Origin: an uncultured Gammaproteobacteria bacterium
Lineage (GTDB): Bacteria; Pseudomonadota; Gammaproteobacteria; Pseudomonadales; Pseudohongiellaceae
Assembly: GCA_903862645.1 (NCBI GenBank)
Contig: CAIOZF010000132.1
Coordinates: forward strand, 1 to 37,781
Reading direction: 5' to 3'
DNA: 37,781 bases
Under the pieces are notes generated by a model. The model worked only from the letters and a program-made list of their open reading frames with translations. It had not been told where the DNA came from and ran no database searches. The position numbers and the translations under genes were made by a program. This document shows, in pieces, positions 25,734 through 35,904 of the stretch; position 1 is the first letter of the stretch, and each line of letters starts with the position of its first letter.

Positions 25734-25868
25734 GGGAGTATGGCCTGTGCCCGCCAGCGCCGGGTCTGCGCCGCTCCGCGGTGCCCTCTCTGCGCAAAAA
25801 GCCCAGAGTCTTTTTGCTGCGCTCGGCGCTGACCCTGATTGTCGTTGGCGGGCACAGTCCATACTCCC
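25734..25868. mobile_element. MITE-like palindromic element, 135 bases, no coding capacity
   Basis: Terminal inverted repeats of 23 bases, beginning GGGAGTATGG on both strands, pair at 22 of 23 positions (25734-25756 with 25846-25868; the mismatch is 25744/25858). A second inner stem AAAAAG/CTTTTT (25791-25801 with 25810-25821, one bulge) closes an 8-base loop. The base composition is strongly GC-rich against the AT-rich operator 27 bases away. No transposase is encoded and no clear target duplication was found. The size and symmetry fit a miniature inverted-repeat element or a REP/BIME-like hairpin; the family is unknown. Confidence 0.68.
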
Positions 25869-26150
25869 TGGCGCGCTGCAGATACAACACACCTTTCTAA
25901 AACCAACTATGGCGAGTCTGAATTCAAGTTTACGGTCACCTCAGAAGTGGTAGGTCCGATGCCCTTTCCCAGCGAAATTGTCGCTTCCCCAGAATCTGCG
26001 AATCCATCCGTCTGGCCTCCCGCCACCGCTCGAAACTCCAGCCTGAAATCGAGACAAAATAAAAGATCGGTCGGGTAGTATATTCACCTGAGGTGCGGGA
26101 AAATGGGCGGCCTCGAAATTCAGCCAGCCAGAAACAGGAGCCAGTACCGT

Positions 26151-28157
26151 ATGTCCAGCCGTGTTCCCTCGCGCAGAGACTGTGCCAACGCCATCCGCGC
26201 CCTCACCATGGATGCTGTCCAGAAAGCCAATTCCGGACACCCCGGTGCGCCCATGGGCATGGCAGACATCGCCGAAGTCCTGTGGAATGACTTCCTGAGC
26301 CACAGTCCGATCCATCCTGGCTGGCTTAACCGCGACCGCTTCGTCATGTCCAATGGCCACGGCTCCATGTTGGTCTACTCGCTGCTACACCTGAGTGGAT
26401 ACGATGTTTCCATGGACGAAATCCGCAATTTCCGGCAGTTGCATTCCAAGACTCCCGGGCACCCAGAGTACGGCTACACGCCAGGTGTTGAAACCACTAC
26501 CGGGCCTCTGGGTCAGGGGCTGGCGAACGGCGTTGGTATGGCGATCGCCGAAAAGACGCTGGCTGCTCAGTTCAACCGCCTTGGACACACAGTAGTCGAT
26601 CACTCCACCTACGTTTTTGTTGGTGACGGCTGCTTGATGGAAGGTGTATCCCACGAGGTCTGCTCCCTGGCGGGCACGCTCGGTCTGGGCAAGCTGATCG
26701 TGTTCTATGACGACAATGGCATTTCCATTGATGGGGAAGTGGAAGGCTGGTTTACCGATGACACCGCCAAGCGTTTCGAAGCCTATGGCTGGCAGGTGCT
26801 GGCGGTGGATGGTCACGACGCAGGTCAGATTGCGAAGGCTATCAAGTCCGCGAAGGCCGACACCGCGCATCCCACACTGATCAAGTGCAAGACCATTATC
26901 GGCTTCGGGTCTCCCAACAAACAGGGCTCTCACAATGTCCATGGTGCGCCGCTGGGCGACTCTGAAATCGCGGCGGCCCGCACCGCGTTGGGTTGGAGCC
27001 ACGCTCCCTTCGAAGTGCCCGAGGATATCCGCAAGATTTGGGATGCGCGCGAGAAAGGCTTTGCCGCCGAGTCCGCGTGGAAAGAGGACCTGGTTCGCTA
27101 CGAGGAAGCGCATCCCGAGTTGGCCATGGAGCTGGTGCGCCGACTCAAGGGCCAGTTGCCAGGCCATTTTGCCGGCATCGCTGCCGATTACGTACGTGCA
27201 TGCCAAGACAAAGGTGAGGCTATCGCCAGCCGCAAGGCTTCCCAAAACTGTCTGGCCGCTTTTGGGCAGCACCTGCCCGAGATGATCGGCGGCTCTGCCG
27301 ACCTGGCTGGTTCGAATCTGACGGTCTGGTCGGGTACGACTCCAATCACCGAAAGTGCGGACGGCAACTATATCAACTACGGTGTCCGCGAGTTCGGTAT
27401 GAGCGCCATCATGAATGGCATCGCCTTGCACGGTGGCTTCATTCCCTTCGGTGGCACCTTCCTGATTTTCATGGAATACGCCCGTAATGCGGTGCGTATG
27501 TCCGCGCTGATGAAGCAGCACTGCGTGTTCGTGTACACCCACGACTCGATTGGTCAGGGCGAAGATGGCCCAACCCACCAGCCGGTTGAGCAGATCGCGA
27601 ACCTTCGCGTGACGCCGAACATGTCAGTCTGGCGCCCCTGCGATGCGGTGGAGACAGCCGTGTCCTGGAAGTTGGCGATTGAACGCAGCAGTGGCCCGAC
27701 GTCATTGGTGTTCTCGCGTCAGAACCTGCCCCACCAGCAGCGCAGTGCCGAGCAGGTCGACGCGATTGCACGTGGTGGGTATGTGCTGAAGGATTGCGCC
27801 GGTGTGCCCGAGGTCATCATTATCGCCACAGGCTCCGAGGTGGGGATCTGTGTCGATGCAGTCGCCCGTCTGCAGGAAAGCGGCGTGCGCGCCCGCCTGG
27901 TCTCCATGCCCAGTACCGATGTGTTCGAGGCGCAGGACGCCGGCTACAGAGAGCAGGTGCTGCCACGTGCGGTTCGTGCTCGCGTCGCGGTCGAGGCCGC
28001 TGCGGCTGATTACTGGTACAAATACGTCGGGTTGGATGGCAAGGTCATCGGTATGACGACCTTCGGGGAGTCTGCTCCAGGCCCGGTGTTGATGAAGGAG
28101 TTCGGATTCACTGTTGAAAATGTGGTGAGTACGGCGACTGCTCTGTGCGGGAAGTGA
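26151..28157 (+). CDS. tkt: Transketolase
   Basis: 668 residues from ATG 26151 ([21 protein letters not shown]), with CAGGAG eleven bases upstream; the frame is open back to 26103. The ThDP enzyme moves two-carbon units in the pentose phosphate pathway. The N-terminal [11 protein letters not shown] has the catalytic His, [13 protein letters not shown] followed by a conserved Asn in YDDNG binds the ThDP-metal, and the pyrimidine domain has [28 protein letters not shown] and SRQNLP are family hallmarks. It is followed by epd, pgk and fba on the same strand, the gene order found in many gammaproteobacteria. Confidence 0.97.
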   Translation: MSSRVPSRRDCANAIRALTMDAVQKANSGHPGAPMGMADIAEVLWNDFLSHSPIHPGWLNRDRFVMSNGHGSMLVYSLLHLSGYDVSMDEIRNFRQLHSKTPGHPEYGYTPGVETTTGPLGQGLANGVGMAIAEKTLAAQFNRLGHTVVDHSTYVFVGDGCLMEGVSHEVCSLAGTLGLGKLIVFYDDNGISIDGEVEGWFTDDTAKRFEAYGWQVLAVDGHDAGQIAKAIKSAKADTAHPTLIKCKTIIGFGSPNKQGSHNVHGAPLGDSEIAAARTALGWSHAPFEVPEDIRKIWDAREKGFAAESAWKEDLVRYEEAHPELAMELVRRLKGQLPGHFAGIAADYVRACQDKGEAIASRKASQNCLAAFGQHLPEMIGGSADLAGSNLTVWSGTTPITESADGNYINYGVREFGMSAIMNGIALHGGFIPFGGTFLIFMEYARNAVRMSALMKQHCVFVYTHDSIGQGEDGPTHQPVEQIANLRVTPNMSVWRPCDAVETAVSWKLAIERSSGPTSLVFSRQNLPHQQRSAEQVDAIARGGYVLKDCAGVPEVIIIATGSEVGICVDAVARLQESGVRARLVSMPSTDVFEAQDAGYREQVLPRAVRARVAVEAAAADYWYKYVGLDGKVIGMTTFGESAPGPVLMKEFGFTVENVVSTATALCGK

Positions 28158-28198
28158 GCGCCACACAAACTTGAGAACACTGTTTTCTGAGCCAACCT

Positions 28199-29215
28199 AT
28201 GTCTTACCGCATTGCAATTAATGGTTATGGACGCATAGGCCGCTGTGTGTTGCGAGCGTTGTACGAATCTGGCAAATATCCGAATTTGCAGATCATCGCG
28301 ATCAACGACCTGACGGATACCAACGCGCTGGTCTATCTGACCAAGTACGACAGCACGCACGGTCGCTTTCCGGGAACGGTCGGCAGCCGCGAGGGTGTGC
28401 TGCGTATCAACTCGGATGACATCAGCGTGTATTCGGAACCCGACATTACGAAGTTGCCGTGGGAAGCGCTGGGTGTGGATCTCGTCATGGAGTGCACCGG
28501 ATCATTTTCCGATCGGGCCACAGCGGCGCTGCACTTGCAAAGCGGTGCCAGACGAGTGCTGTTCTCGCAGCCAGCGCAGAGTGATGTCGATGCCACGGTA
28601 ATCTATGGTGTCAATGAAGGGTCTCTAAAGCTGACGGACAAGATTATTTCCAACGCCTCCTGCACAACCAACTGCGTGGTGCCAGTGATCAAGTGTCTCG
28701 ATGACAATTTCGGCATTGATCACGGGGTCATTACTACCATCCATTCTGCGATGAACGATCAGCCGGTGATCGACGCCTATCACCACTTCGATTTGCGCAA
28801 GACGCGCAGTGCCGTGCAGTCGATAATCCCGGTGAACACCGAAATCGATAAAGGCATCGGGCGCATTCTGCCGCATTTGGAAGGGCGCTTCGCGGCACAA
28901 GCCATGCGCGTGCCCACAATCAACGTCTCGGCCATCGATCTCACGGTCACCGTGCGTACAGACGTCACCCGCGACATGATCAATGCTGCGATCCGGCAGG
29001 GCGCGAAGGATTCTCTGCCGCAGGTCCTCGATTGCACTGACGAACCTCTGGCTTCCTGTGACTTCAATCATGATCCACGATCGGCTATTGTCGATCTGAG
29101 CCAGACGCGCGTCAGCGGGACGCGACTGATCAAGGTCTTGGCTTGGTTTGACAATGAGTGGGCATTCGCAAATCGGATGCTCGATGTGGCCGAAACTATC
29201 CGGAAAATGGAGTGA
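28199..29215 (+). CDS. epd: D-erythrose-4-phosphate dehydrogenase (Epd), GapA paralogue
   Basis: 338 residues. The Rossmann N-terminus is INGYGRIGR, the catalytic Cys155 is in SNASCTTNC, and the partner His182 is in TTIHSAMNDQPVIDAY. The HSAMNDQ stretch, HFDLRKTRSAVQSIIPV and FNHDPRSAIVD closely follow E. coli Epd rather than GapA, so the likely reaction is oxidation of erythrose-4-phosphate to 4-phosphoerythronate with NAD, the first step to pyridoxal phosphate. The position between tkt (which makes erythrose-4-phosphate) and pgk agrees. A glyceraldehyde-3-phosphate dehydrogenase role cannot be excluded by sequence alone; no other gap gene is in the window. Confidence 0.88.
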   Translation: MSYRIAINGYGRIGRCVLRALYESGKYPNLQIIAINDLTDTNALVYLTKYDSTHGRFPGTVGSREGVLRINSDDISVYSEPDITKLPWEALGVDLVMECTGSFSDRATAALHLQSGARRVLFSQPAQSDVDATVIYGVNEGSLKLTDKIISNASCTTNCVVPVIKCLDDNFGIDHGVITTIHSAMNDQPVIDAYHHFDLRKTRSAVQSIIPVNTEIDKGIGRILPHLEGRFAAQAMRVPTINVSAIDLTVTVRTDVTRDMINAAIRQGAKDSLPQVLDCTDEPLASCDFNHDPRSAIVDLSQTRVSGTRLIKVLAWFDNEWAFANRMLDVAETIRKME

Positions 29216-29230
29216 GGGAGAACTGACACT

Positions 29231-30409
29231 ATGACGATACTGAGAATGCAGGATCTGGCCCTGCGTGATAAACGGGTTTTGATTCGCGAAGATCTCAATG
29301 TCCCCGTCAAGAATGGTGTGATCGGCAATGACACACGGATCTGCGCTGCGATCCCGACGATTCGGCTGGCTTTGCAGGCTGGCGCGAAGGTAATTGTCAT
29401 GTCTCATCTGGGCAGGCCTGAAGAAGGCAAGGCGATTTCCGAACAACCCTCCTTGTCTCTCGCGCCAGTGGCAAAACGATTGGCAGAGCTGCTGCAAGTG
29501 AAAGTGGCATTGTCACAGAATTATTTCCAGAATCCAGCCGAGGCCGTTCCTGCCGCTGGTGAACTAGTCTTGCTGGAAAACGTCCGCATTAATGCTGGCG
29601 AAGAAGCGAACGACGAAGTTCTCTCAAAGTTTTACGCCTCGCTTTGTGATGTGTTTGTGATGGACGCCTTTGGCACCGCGCATCGCGCCCAAGCCAGTAC
29701 GCACGGCGTCGCCCGCTTCGCACCGATTGCCTGTGCAGGTCCGTTGTTAGCGGGTGAATTGGATGCGTTGGAGCTTGCTCTCAAGAAACCAGAGCGCCCG
29801 ATGCTCGCTATTGTGGGTGGTGCGAAAGTATCCAGCAAGTTGAAAGTGCTAGAGAGCCTGGCGACGATCGTCGATCAGCTGATTGTCGGCGGCGGCATAG
29901 CCAATACTTTCCTGCTGGCAGCTGGTTACAGTGTGGGCAAGTCACTGGTCGAGCGTGATCTGGTTGACACCGCCAAGGCACTCTTGCAGAAGACCAATAT
30001 TCCCTTGCCTATCGATGTCGTGGTGGCGAAGGAATTCTCGGCAAGTGCAGTGGCCACGATCAAGCACGTGAGCGAGATTGCCGACGATGACATGATTCTG
30101 GATATTGGCCCGCAGACCGCCAAAGCCTTTGCCGATATCATTGCGAAGATGAAGACCATCATCTGGAATGGGCCCGTGGGCGTGTTCGAGTTTGAAAGCT
30201 TCGCCAAGGGCACTCAGGCAGTAGCTGTCGCAGTCGCCGCGAACAAAGGCTTTTCCATCGCGGGTGGCGGAGAAACCATAGAGGCAATCGACAAATTTAA
30301 AGTGACAGCAGACATCTCTTACATTTCCACCGGTGGTGGTGCATTCCTGGAATTTGTCCAAGGAGAGACGCTGCCAGCAGTGCAAATACTGGATGAGATG
30401 GGAAGCTGA
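29231..30409 (+). CDS. pgk: Phosphoglycerate kinase
   Basis: 392 residues (E. coli 387). It interconverts 1,3-bisphosphoglycerate and 3-phosphoglycerate with ADP/ATP. Substrate-binding [15 protein letters not shown] and [14 protein letters not shown] are in the N-terminal lobe; [15 protein letters not shown] follows. The C-terminal nucleotide lobe has [17 protein letters not shown] and [15 protein letters not shown], and [15 protein letters not shown] carries the glycine-rich phosphate loop. It starts 15 bases after epd and is followed by fba after 62 bases, the classical epd-pgk-fba unit. Confidence 0.97.
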   Translation: MTILRMQDLALRDKRVLIREDLNVPVKNGVIGNDTRICAAIPTIRLALQAGAKVIVMSHLGRPEEGKAISEQPSLSLAPVAKRLAELLQVKVALSQNYFQNPAEAVPAAGELVLLENVRINAGEEANDEVLSKFYASLCDVFVMDAFGTAHRAQASTHGVARFAPIACAGPLLAGELDALELALKKPERPMLAIVGGAKVSSKLKVLESLATIVDQLIVGGGIANTFLLAAGYSVGKSLVERDLVDTAKALLQKTNIPLPIDVVVAKEFSASAVATIKHVSEIADDDMILDIGPQTAKAFADIIAKMKTIIWNGPVGVFEFESFAKGTQAVAVAVAANKGFSIAGGGETIEAIDKFKVTADISYISTGGGAFLEFVQGETLPAVQILDEMGS

Positions 30410-30471
30410 CATAGAGCAGTGGCGAGAACAGCAGAAATCTAAATCAACATGAATGGAATGCGAGGTTATAA

Positions 30472-31521
30472 ATGGCACTAATCAGTTTACGTCAGCTGCT
30501 GGATCATGCGGCTGAAAACAGCTACGGAGTTCCCGCCTTCAACGTCAACAACCTGGAGCAAGTGCGGGCGATCATGGAAGGCGCCAATGAGGTCAACAGT
30601 CCGGTGATTCTGCAGGCCTCCGCTGGCGCGCGCAAATACGCTGGCTCCAACTTCCTGAAGCATCTTATTCAGGCGGCCATCGAAGAATTTCCCCATGTTC
30701 CGATTGTGATGCATCAGGACCACGGCGTTTCTCCTGCTGTGTGCCAGCGTTCCATTCAGTCTGGCTTCTCTTCCGTGATGATGGACGGCTCCCTTGGCGA
30801 AGATGGCAAGACGCCCAAAGACTATGCGTACAACGTGCGCGTGACACGGCTGACTGTGGAAATGGCGCATGCTTGCGGAGTTTCTGTTGAAGGTGAAATC
30901 GGCTGCCTGGGTTCCCTGGAAACCGGTATGGCTGGTGAAGAGGATGGCATCGGCGCAGAGGGCATTTTGTCCATGCACCAGATGCTGACTGACCCCGAAG
31001 AGGCCGCCAGTTTTGTTGCCGACACCGGTGTCGATGCGCTGGCAATTGCAGTAGGCACCAGTCATGGGGCTTACAAGTTCAGTCGGCCGCCCACAGGCGA
31101 CATTCTGGCAATCGAGCGCATCAAGGAAATTCATCGCCGCATTCCCAACACTCACCTTGTGATGCACGGTTCATCCTCTGTTCCGCAGGATTGGCTGGCA
31201 ATGATCAACCAGTACGGCGGCGAGATTCCGGAGACCTATGGAGTGCCGGTTGAAGAGATTCAGGAGGGTATCCGCCATGGCGTGCGCAAGGTGAATATCG
31301 ATACCGACCTGCGTTTGGCATCCACTGCTGTGGTCCGCAAGTTCCTGGCCGAGAACCCCTCTGAATTTGATCCGCGCAAATTCCTGGCGCCGACTATCAA
31401 GGCCATGAAATCAGTGGTTGTGCAGCGTCTGGTGTCATTCGGTGCTGCGGGTCAGATTCCGAGTATCGGTCGAGTCTTCAGCCTTGAAGAGATGGCTGAG
31501 AGCTACGCCCGCAAGCGTTGA
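30472..31521 (+). CDS. fba: Class II fructose-bisphosphate aldolase (Calvin-cycle-type subclass)
   Basis: 349 residues. This is the zinc enzyme that splits fructose-1,6-bisphosphate. His81, Asp83 and His84 in MHQDHG include a zinc ligand and the catalytic Asp. [16 protein letters not shown], the zinc His in GTSHGAYKF, and [11 protein letters not shown] with the phosphate loop are clear. Length and [11 protein letters not shown] with the long C-terminal helix assign it to the fba subclass (class IIB) common in pseudomonads and autotrophs, not to E. coli FbaA. GAGG seven bases before ATG 30472 supports the start. Confidence 0.96.
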   Translation: MALISLRQLLDHAAENSYGVPAFNVNNLEQVRAIMEGANEVNSPVILQASAGARKYAGSNFLKHLIQAAIEEFPHVPIVMHQDHGVSPAVCQRSIQSGFSSVMMDGSLGEDGKTPKDYAYNVRVTRLTVEMAHACGVSVEGEIGCLGSLETGMAGEEDGIGAEGILSMHQMLTDPEEAASFVADTGVDALAIAVGTSHGAYKFSRPPTGDILAIERIKEIHRRIPNTHLVMHGSSSVPQDWLAMINQYGGEIPETYGVPVEEIQEGIRHGVRKVNIDTDLRLASTAVVRKFLAENPSEFDPRKFLAPTIKAMKSVVVQRLVSFGAAGQIPSIGRVFSLEEMAESYARKR

Positions 31522-31640
31522 GCGCAAAGTTACCTGTCAACCCCGACGGCTCTCTTGGAGGGTGTCGGGCCTCCCGCTCACCTGTATATAGCCAGCACCT
31601 GGTGTGCACGCGACAGCAGTAGTATCACGGGGTGCACAGC

Positions 31641-32612
31641 ATGTTCAGAAATTCCGATATCAACGCCTTGCGGGAAAATCTGCCCGAATTCGATTTTCGC
31701 TCCCGAGAAACGGCGCCCGCCGGCATTGCGCGTCCGTATTTGCATTACTACGGACTCGCTGCAGACAATATCTTCACGCATCCTCAACCCGGCAGTTTTC
31801 ATCTGCTGGGACGTTACTCGAGCGCTGGATTTCATATCGCGTGCCAGTACTTCTCCCCTCCCCCGGAACAGGTGCGCGGCACCGCCTTCATCGTGCACGG
31901 CTACTATGACCACGCGGGACTCTATGGCCATCTGATCAAGTATTGTTTGCGACGAAATCTTGCGGTGGTGATCTTCGATCTGCCAGGGCATGGTCTATCC
32001 TCGGGTGAAATAGCGAGTATCGACTCCTTCGCACAATATCGTGAAGTCTTCAAGGAATGTCTGCGTATGGCGCAGAGGGCGGGGCTCAATAAGCCGTGGT
32101 TCGCTATTGGCCAAAGCACCGGCTCGGCGATCATCATGGACTATTGTCTGGCCAACTGCGCCGAGGCCAATCGCTTCGAGCGCATCATCCTTCTCGCGCC
32201 ACTGGTCAGGCCCTATCAATGGTCACGTGGTAAGTTGCTGCATGCGTTGTTGAATCCGTTTGTGCGCACCATCAAGAGAAATTTTGCGATCAACAGCAGC
32301 AACCAAGAGTTCCTGCGCTTTATACACGAAAGTGATCCGCTGCAAAGTCGACGTCTTTCGGCGCGTTGGGTGGAAGCATTAAAGACGTGGCTTGAAGAAT
32401 TTGAGAAGTACAGCCCCTGCCAATTCCCAGTGGCCGTCGTTCAGGGTGCGCTCGACACCACCGTGGATTGGCGTTACAACTTGCAGGTGATCAAGGACAA
32501 ATTTCCGCACGCAACCATCTCTATGATTGCGGATGCCAGACATCATATTGTCAATGAAAGTGTGTCAATTCGAGAACGTATGGTTTCGATACTGGACGGT
32601 GTACTGGGTTGA
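31641..32612 (+). CDS. Alpha/beta hydrolase of the serine aminopeptidase S33/lysophospholipase type
   Basis: 323 residues from ATG 31641, with GGGG eight bases upstream (a GTG at 31632 is also possible). The oxyanion-hole motif FIVHGYYDHAGLYGH is near residue 82, the nucleophile elbow is GQSTGS, the acid is in VQGALDTTVDW and the catalytic His is in ARHHIVNES. FDLPGHGLSSGE is typical of monoglyceride-lipase/lysophospholipase-like members. No signal peptide is present, so it is probably cytoplasmic. The substrate is unknown. It follows fba by 119 bases and ends 22 bases from the convergent serA stop. Confidence 0.88.
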   Translation: MFRNSDINALRENLPEFDFRSRETAPAGIARPYLHYYGLAADNIFTHPQPGSFHLLGRYSSAGFHIACQYFSPPPEQVRGTAFIVHGYYDHAGLYGHLIKYCLRRNLAVVIFDLPGHGLSSGEIASIDSFAQYREVFKECLRMAQRAGLNKPWFAIGQSTGSAIIMDYCLANCAEANRFERIILLAPLVRPYQWSRGKLLHALLNPFVRTIKRNFAINSSNQEFLRFIHESDPLQSRRLSARWVEALKTWLEEFEKYSPCQFPVAVVQGALDTTVDWRYNLQVIKDKFPHATISMIADARHHIVNESVSIRERMVSILDGVLG

Positions 32613-32634
32613 GTCGCCACCAGAAGTCGACCTG

Positions 32635-33864
32635 CTAGAAAAGCACTCTGCAGCGGATAGTGCCTTTGACGTCGTTGAGTTTATTGAGCGCAAGTGCGCT
32701 GTATTCAACATCGATGTCAGTGACGACGTAACCAATCTCATCATTGGTCTGCAGATACTGCGAACGAATGTTGATGCCGGTCGCCGAAAAAATGCCGTTG
32801 ATTTCCGAGAGCACGCCTGGAATATTCTTGTGAATATGCAGCAAACGGTGTTTTCCTGGATGCGCTGGCAACGCTACTTCGGGGAAATTGACGGCGGTAA
32901 ACGAGGAGCCATTGTCGCTGTATTTCACCAGCTTTTCGCTGACTTCCAGTCCGATATTTTCCTGCGCTTCCATCGTGCTTCCGCCCACGTGCGGGGTCAG
33001 GATGCAGTTGTCGAATTGACGCAGCGGCGATATGAACTCGTCTTCGTTGGAGCGAGGCTCCACCGGAAATACATCGATAGCAGCGCCGGACAGGTGACCG
33101 TTATGCAACGCTGTGGCGAGGGCGTCAATGTCGACCACGGATCCGCGCGACGCGTTGATCAGGATGCTGCCCTTCTTCATCCAGCTAATTTGTTCTGCGC
33201 CAATCATGTTGGCGGTTTGTAGGGTTTCCGGCACGTGCAGGCTGATGACATCGCACGTTTGCATGAGCTCTTTCAATGAGTGGATCTGAACTGCATTGCC
33301 TAGAGGCAGTTTGGTGACGATGTCGAAGAGATAAACTTTCATGCCCATGGATTCTGCGAGCACACTTAGCTGCGATCCGATATTGCCGTAACCGATCAGG
33401 CCGAGCTTTTTGCCACGCGCTTCGAAAGAGCCGGTTGCAATTTTCTGCCATACACCACGATGAGCCTGCGCATTCTTCTCGGGGACGCCTCGTAACAGCA
33501 AGATGGTTTGGCTAATCACCAGCTCAGCAACACTGCGGGTATTTGAGAATGGCGCATTGAAGACTGGAATACCACGGACCAAGGCAGCATCCAGATCCAC
33601 CTGATTGGTGCCGATGCAGAAACATCCGACAGCCTGCAGCTTTTCCGCTGCGGCAAATACTGCAGCGGTCAATTGAGTGCGTGAACGTATGCCGATGAAG
33701 TGCACATCGCGAATCTTTTCTATGAGATTCTCTTCCGAGAGCGATGTCTTCAGGTATTCGATATTGGTGTAGCCGGCGTTATGCAACGTGTCGACAGTGC
33801 TTTGATGAAGGCCTTCGAGTAGAAGAAACTTAATCTTGCTCTTTTGTAGTGATGTTGGATTCAT
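32635..33864 (-). CDS. serA: D-3-phosphoglycerate dehydrogenase
   Basis: 409 residues (E. coli SerA 410). It oxidises 3-phosphoglycerate to 3-phosphohydroxypyruvate, the first step to serine. The NAD motif GYGNIG is at residues 158-163, and the catalytic triad Arg240 (NASRG), Glu269 (PVEP) and His292 (LTPHVGGST) is intact. The C-terminal ACT domain (about 337-409, HIHKNIPGVLSEINGIF) is the serine-feedback site. Bacterial SerA of this type also reduces 2-oxoglutarate to D-2-hydroxyglutarate, which regenerates NAD. The gene is divergent from the flavoprotein at 33998, which can remove that product. Confidence 0.96.
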   Translation of the reverse strand: MNPTSLQKSKIKFLLLEGLHQSTVDTLHNAGYTNIEYLKTSLSEENLIEKIRDVHFIGIRSRTQLTAAVFAAAEKLQAVGCFCIGTNQVDLDAALVRGIPVFNAPFSNTRSVAELVISQTILLLRGVPEKNAQAHRGVWQKIATGSFEARGKKLGLIGYGNIGSQLSVLAESMGMKVYLFDIVTKLPLGNAVQIHSLKELMQTCDVISLHVPETLQTANMIGAEQISWMKKGSILINASRGSVVDIDALATALHNGHLSGAAIDVFPVEPRSNEDEFISPLRQFDNCILTPHVGGSTMEAQENIGLEVSEKLVKYSDNGSSFTAVNFPEVALPAHPGKHRLLHIHKNIPGVLSEINGIFSATGINIRSQYLQTNDEIGYVVTDIDVEYSALALNKLNDVKGTIRCRVLF

Positions 33865-33997
33865 GTGGATGTGATTTCTCTTTGCTTGGAACAGCAGGAA
33901 GACAGGCGAGCTATGTTACCATAAGCCACGCTTTACGGCTGTTGAAAACTATTGTGGTATTCAACATTACCTCTATCAATGACGGTTACCGAATCTG

Positions 33998-35395
33998 ATG
34001 AATCAATCCCAAGCAGAACTGATTGCAGCCCTCTCCGCTATTGTTGGTGAGGACAAAGTCAAAGCCGATGCAGAGTCCTTATCCACTTTTGGCAAGGATT
34101 GGACAAAAGTCTATGAGCCGCATCCCTCTGCCATCGTATTTCCTTCCTCGATTGCACAGGTTCAAGAGGTGGTGCGGTACGCGAATGCACACCAGGTGGC
34201 CCTGGTTCCCTCGGGGGGGCGAACAGGTCTCAGCGGGGGTGCAGTTGCCGCCATGGGTGAAGTTGTAGTGGCCTTCGACAGAATGAATAAGATATTGGAG
34301 TTTGATCCCACAGATCGCCAAGTGGTGTGTCAGTCTGGTGTAGTGACGGAGCAATTGCAGAATTTCGCAGAAGAAAAACAGCTGTTCTATCCAGTGGACT
34401 TTGCATCTTCTGGTTCGAGCCAACTGGGTGGCAATGCGGCTACCAATGCGGGTGGCATCAAGGTGATCAAGTACGGGCTGACCCGTGACTGGGTTGTTGG
34501 CATGAAGGTGGTGACGGGCAGAGGCGAGCTGTTGGATCTCAACAAGGGTCTAATCAAGAACGCTACAGGATATGACCTGCGGCACCTCTTTATCGGATCG
34601 GAAGGGACCCTCGGTTTTATCGTCGAATTGACCATGAAACTGGCGACGCCGCCTAAAGATCCGACAGTGCTGGTGCTGGCTGTCGATACGATGGAGTCGG
34701 CAATGCATGTTCTCCAGACGTTCCAGTCCAGGCTGCCGTTGATGGCCTTTGAATTTTTCTCAGAGAAGGCGTTGGTGCATGTGATTCAGGAGAAGGGTCT
34801 GCAACGCCCGTGCGAAACAACGGGTGATTTCTACGCGTTGATTGAATTTGAGAATGTCAGTGAGCACACTTTGGATCAAGCCATGGCAGCATTCGAATAC
34901 TGCGTAGACCAGGGCTGGGCGCTGGACGGGACCATTAGTCAGAACAGCAGTCAGGCGCGCGATCTATGGCGTCTGCGCGAGGATATTTCCGAGACCATTT
35001 CCCGATTCACACCTTACAAGAATGATATTTCCGTGAAAGTATCCAAGGTTCCGGCGTTTTTGAGAGAGGTGGACGAGATTGTGAATCGGCAATACCCTGA
35101 CTTCGAAATCATCTGGTTCGGACATATTGGCGACGGCAACGTCCACCTTAATATCCTTAAACCCGAAGATTTGGAAAAAGAGGTGTTTTTTGAGCAGTGT
35201 CACCGCGTCAGCTATGACATATTCGATTGCGTGAAGAGTTATGGCGGCAGTATCTCTGCTGAGCATGGCGTGGGATTGTTGAAGAAACCGTTCCTTTCTT
35301 ACAGCCGTGATGAGCCCGAAATCGAAATTATGAAAGCTTTGAAGAAAGTTTTTGATCCGAACAAGATCATGAATCCCGGGAAGATTTTCGATTAA
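33998..35395 (+). CDS. FAD-linked D-2-hydroxy-acid dehydrogenase, probable D-2-hydroxyglutarate dehydrogenase
   Basis: 465 residues. The N-terminal FAD-binding domain (VAO/GlcD family) has PSSIAQVQEVVRYAN, VPSGGRTGLSGGAVA and QLGGNAATNAGG at about residues 45-155, and RHLFIGSEGTLGFIVE further on. The C-terminal domain has the metal/substrate region with HIGDGNVHLNI and ends SISAEHGVGLLKK. Position beside serA is the arrangement reported for pseudomonads, where SerA and D-2-hydroxyglutarate dehydrogenase work as a cycle: SerA makes D-2-hydroxyglutarate and this enzyme oxidises it to 2-oxoglutarate. D-lactate or glycolate as substrate is the alternative. Confidence 0.87.
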   Translation: MNQSQAELIAALSAIVGEDKVKADAESLSTFGKDWTKVYEPHPSAIVFPSSIAQVQEVVRYANAHQVALVPSGGRTGLSGGAVAAMGEVVVAFDRMNKILEFDPTDRQVVCQSGVVTEQLQNFAEEKQLFYPVDFASSGSSQLGGNAATNAGGIKVIKYGLTRDWVVGMKVVTGRGELLDLNKGLIKNATGYDLRHLFIGSEGTLGFIVELTMKLATPPKDPTVLVLAVDTMESAMHVLQTFQSRLPLMAFEFFSEKALVHVIQEKGLQRPCETTGDFYALIEFENVSEHTLDQAMAAFEYCVDQGWALDGTISQNSSQARDLWRLREDISETISRFTPYKNDISVKVSKVPAFLREVDEIVNRQYPDFEIIWFGHIGDGNVHLNILKPEDLEKEVFFEQCHRVSYDIFDCVKSYGGSISAEHGVGLLKKPFLSYSRDEPEIEIMKALKKVFDPNKIMNPGKIFD

Positions 35396-35579
35396 GCGGG
35401 TTTTCATTGATCAGTTTTGTCTGAAAAATGCGAAAAATAATCAATTTTCCTCAGATTAACTGCAAAATCCGTATTCCATCCGCTAGGAGATAGGGGTACA
35501 CTTCAAGAGAATCCTAATGGATTCAAGGGTTGGCAGTGATGTTGGCCGTGTAACTAATTTTTAAGAACAAGAGAGAAAT

Positions 35580-35789
35580 ATGTCAGAGCAAGTAGAAGGT
35601 ACTGTTAAGTGGTTCAATGATGAGAAGGGCTTTGGTTTCATTGAGCAGGAAGGTGGAAAGGACGTATTCGTTCACTTCAGCGCAATTAACGGTTCCGGAA
35701 GAAAAACTCTTCACGAAGGCCAGAAAGTTACGATGGATGTGACCCAAGGTCAAAAAGGCCCGCAAGCAGAGAACGTAAATCCTCTGTGA
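35580..35789 (+). CDS. Cold-shock domain protein (CspA family)
   Basis: 69 residues forming one cold-shock (OB-fold) domain. The RNA-binding motifs are RNP1 KGFGFIE (residues 16-22) and RNP2 DVFVHFS (28-34). These proteins bind single-stranded RNA and act as RNA chaperones; some are cold-induced, others constitutive, and sequence does not tell which. A leader of about 180 bases precedes it, with AAGAGAG before the ATG and a small hairpin (GAATCC-TAAT-GGATTC near 35510). A bidirectional terminator follows. Confidence 0.96.
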   Translation: MSEQVEGTVKWFNDEKGFGFIEQEGGKDVFVHFSAINGSGRKTLHEGQKVTMDVTQGQKGPQAENVNPL

Positions 35790-35790
35790 T

Positions 35791-35828
35791 AAAAAACGCA
35801 GAATGCTTCAGGGCATTCTGCGTTTTTA
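35791..35828. terminator. Bidirectional Rho-independent terminator between csp and rpiA
   Basis: CGCAGAATGC (35797-35806) pairs perfectly with GCATTCTGCG (35813-35822) around a 6-base loop. TTTTT follows on the plus strand and AAAAAA precedes it, giving a T run on the minus strand too, so it can end both the csp and the convergent rpiA transcripts. Confidence 0.92.
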
Positions 35829-35904
35829 CTTTGCAGCTGCGGCTTGAGTCTTTCTATTCAATCCGTAGGATTTTGTTTCGTGTAGCTTAGCTAGAGCGTA
35901 GTAA

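Larger units (their letters stand above)
25627..26150. other. 524-base intergenic region between sahR and tkt
   Basis: It holds the SahR-type operator (25683-25706), the MITE-like element (25734-25868) and then about 280 bases of leader before tkt. A weak promoter-like TAGTAT (near 26077) lies in the last part, with no clear partner hexamer. The open frames here cross the palindrome on both strands, have no ribosome binding sites and look non-coding. Confidence 0.6.

Noticed and set aside
25633-26078. Several short open frames on both strands around the palindromic element
   Set aside because: They cross the inverted repeats, so similar peptides appear from both strands; no start signals or domain similarity.
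26385-29497. Long minus-strand open frames opposite tkt and epd
   Set aside because: Same reason: antisense shadows of conserved enzymes with full motif sets on the plus strand.
31542-31569. Terminator after fba (CCCGAC/GTCGGG)
   Set aside because: The outer stem is only 6 bp around a poorly paired interior and no T run follows.
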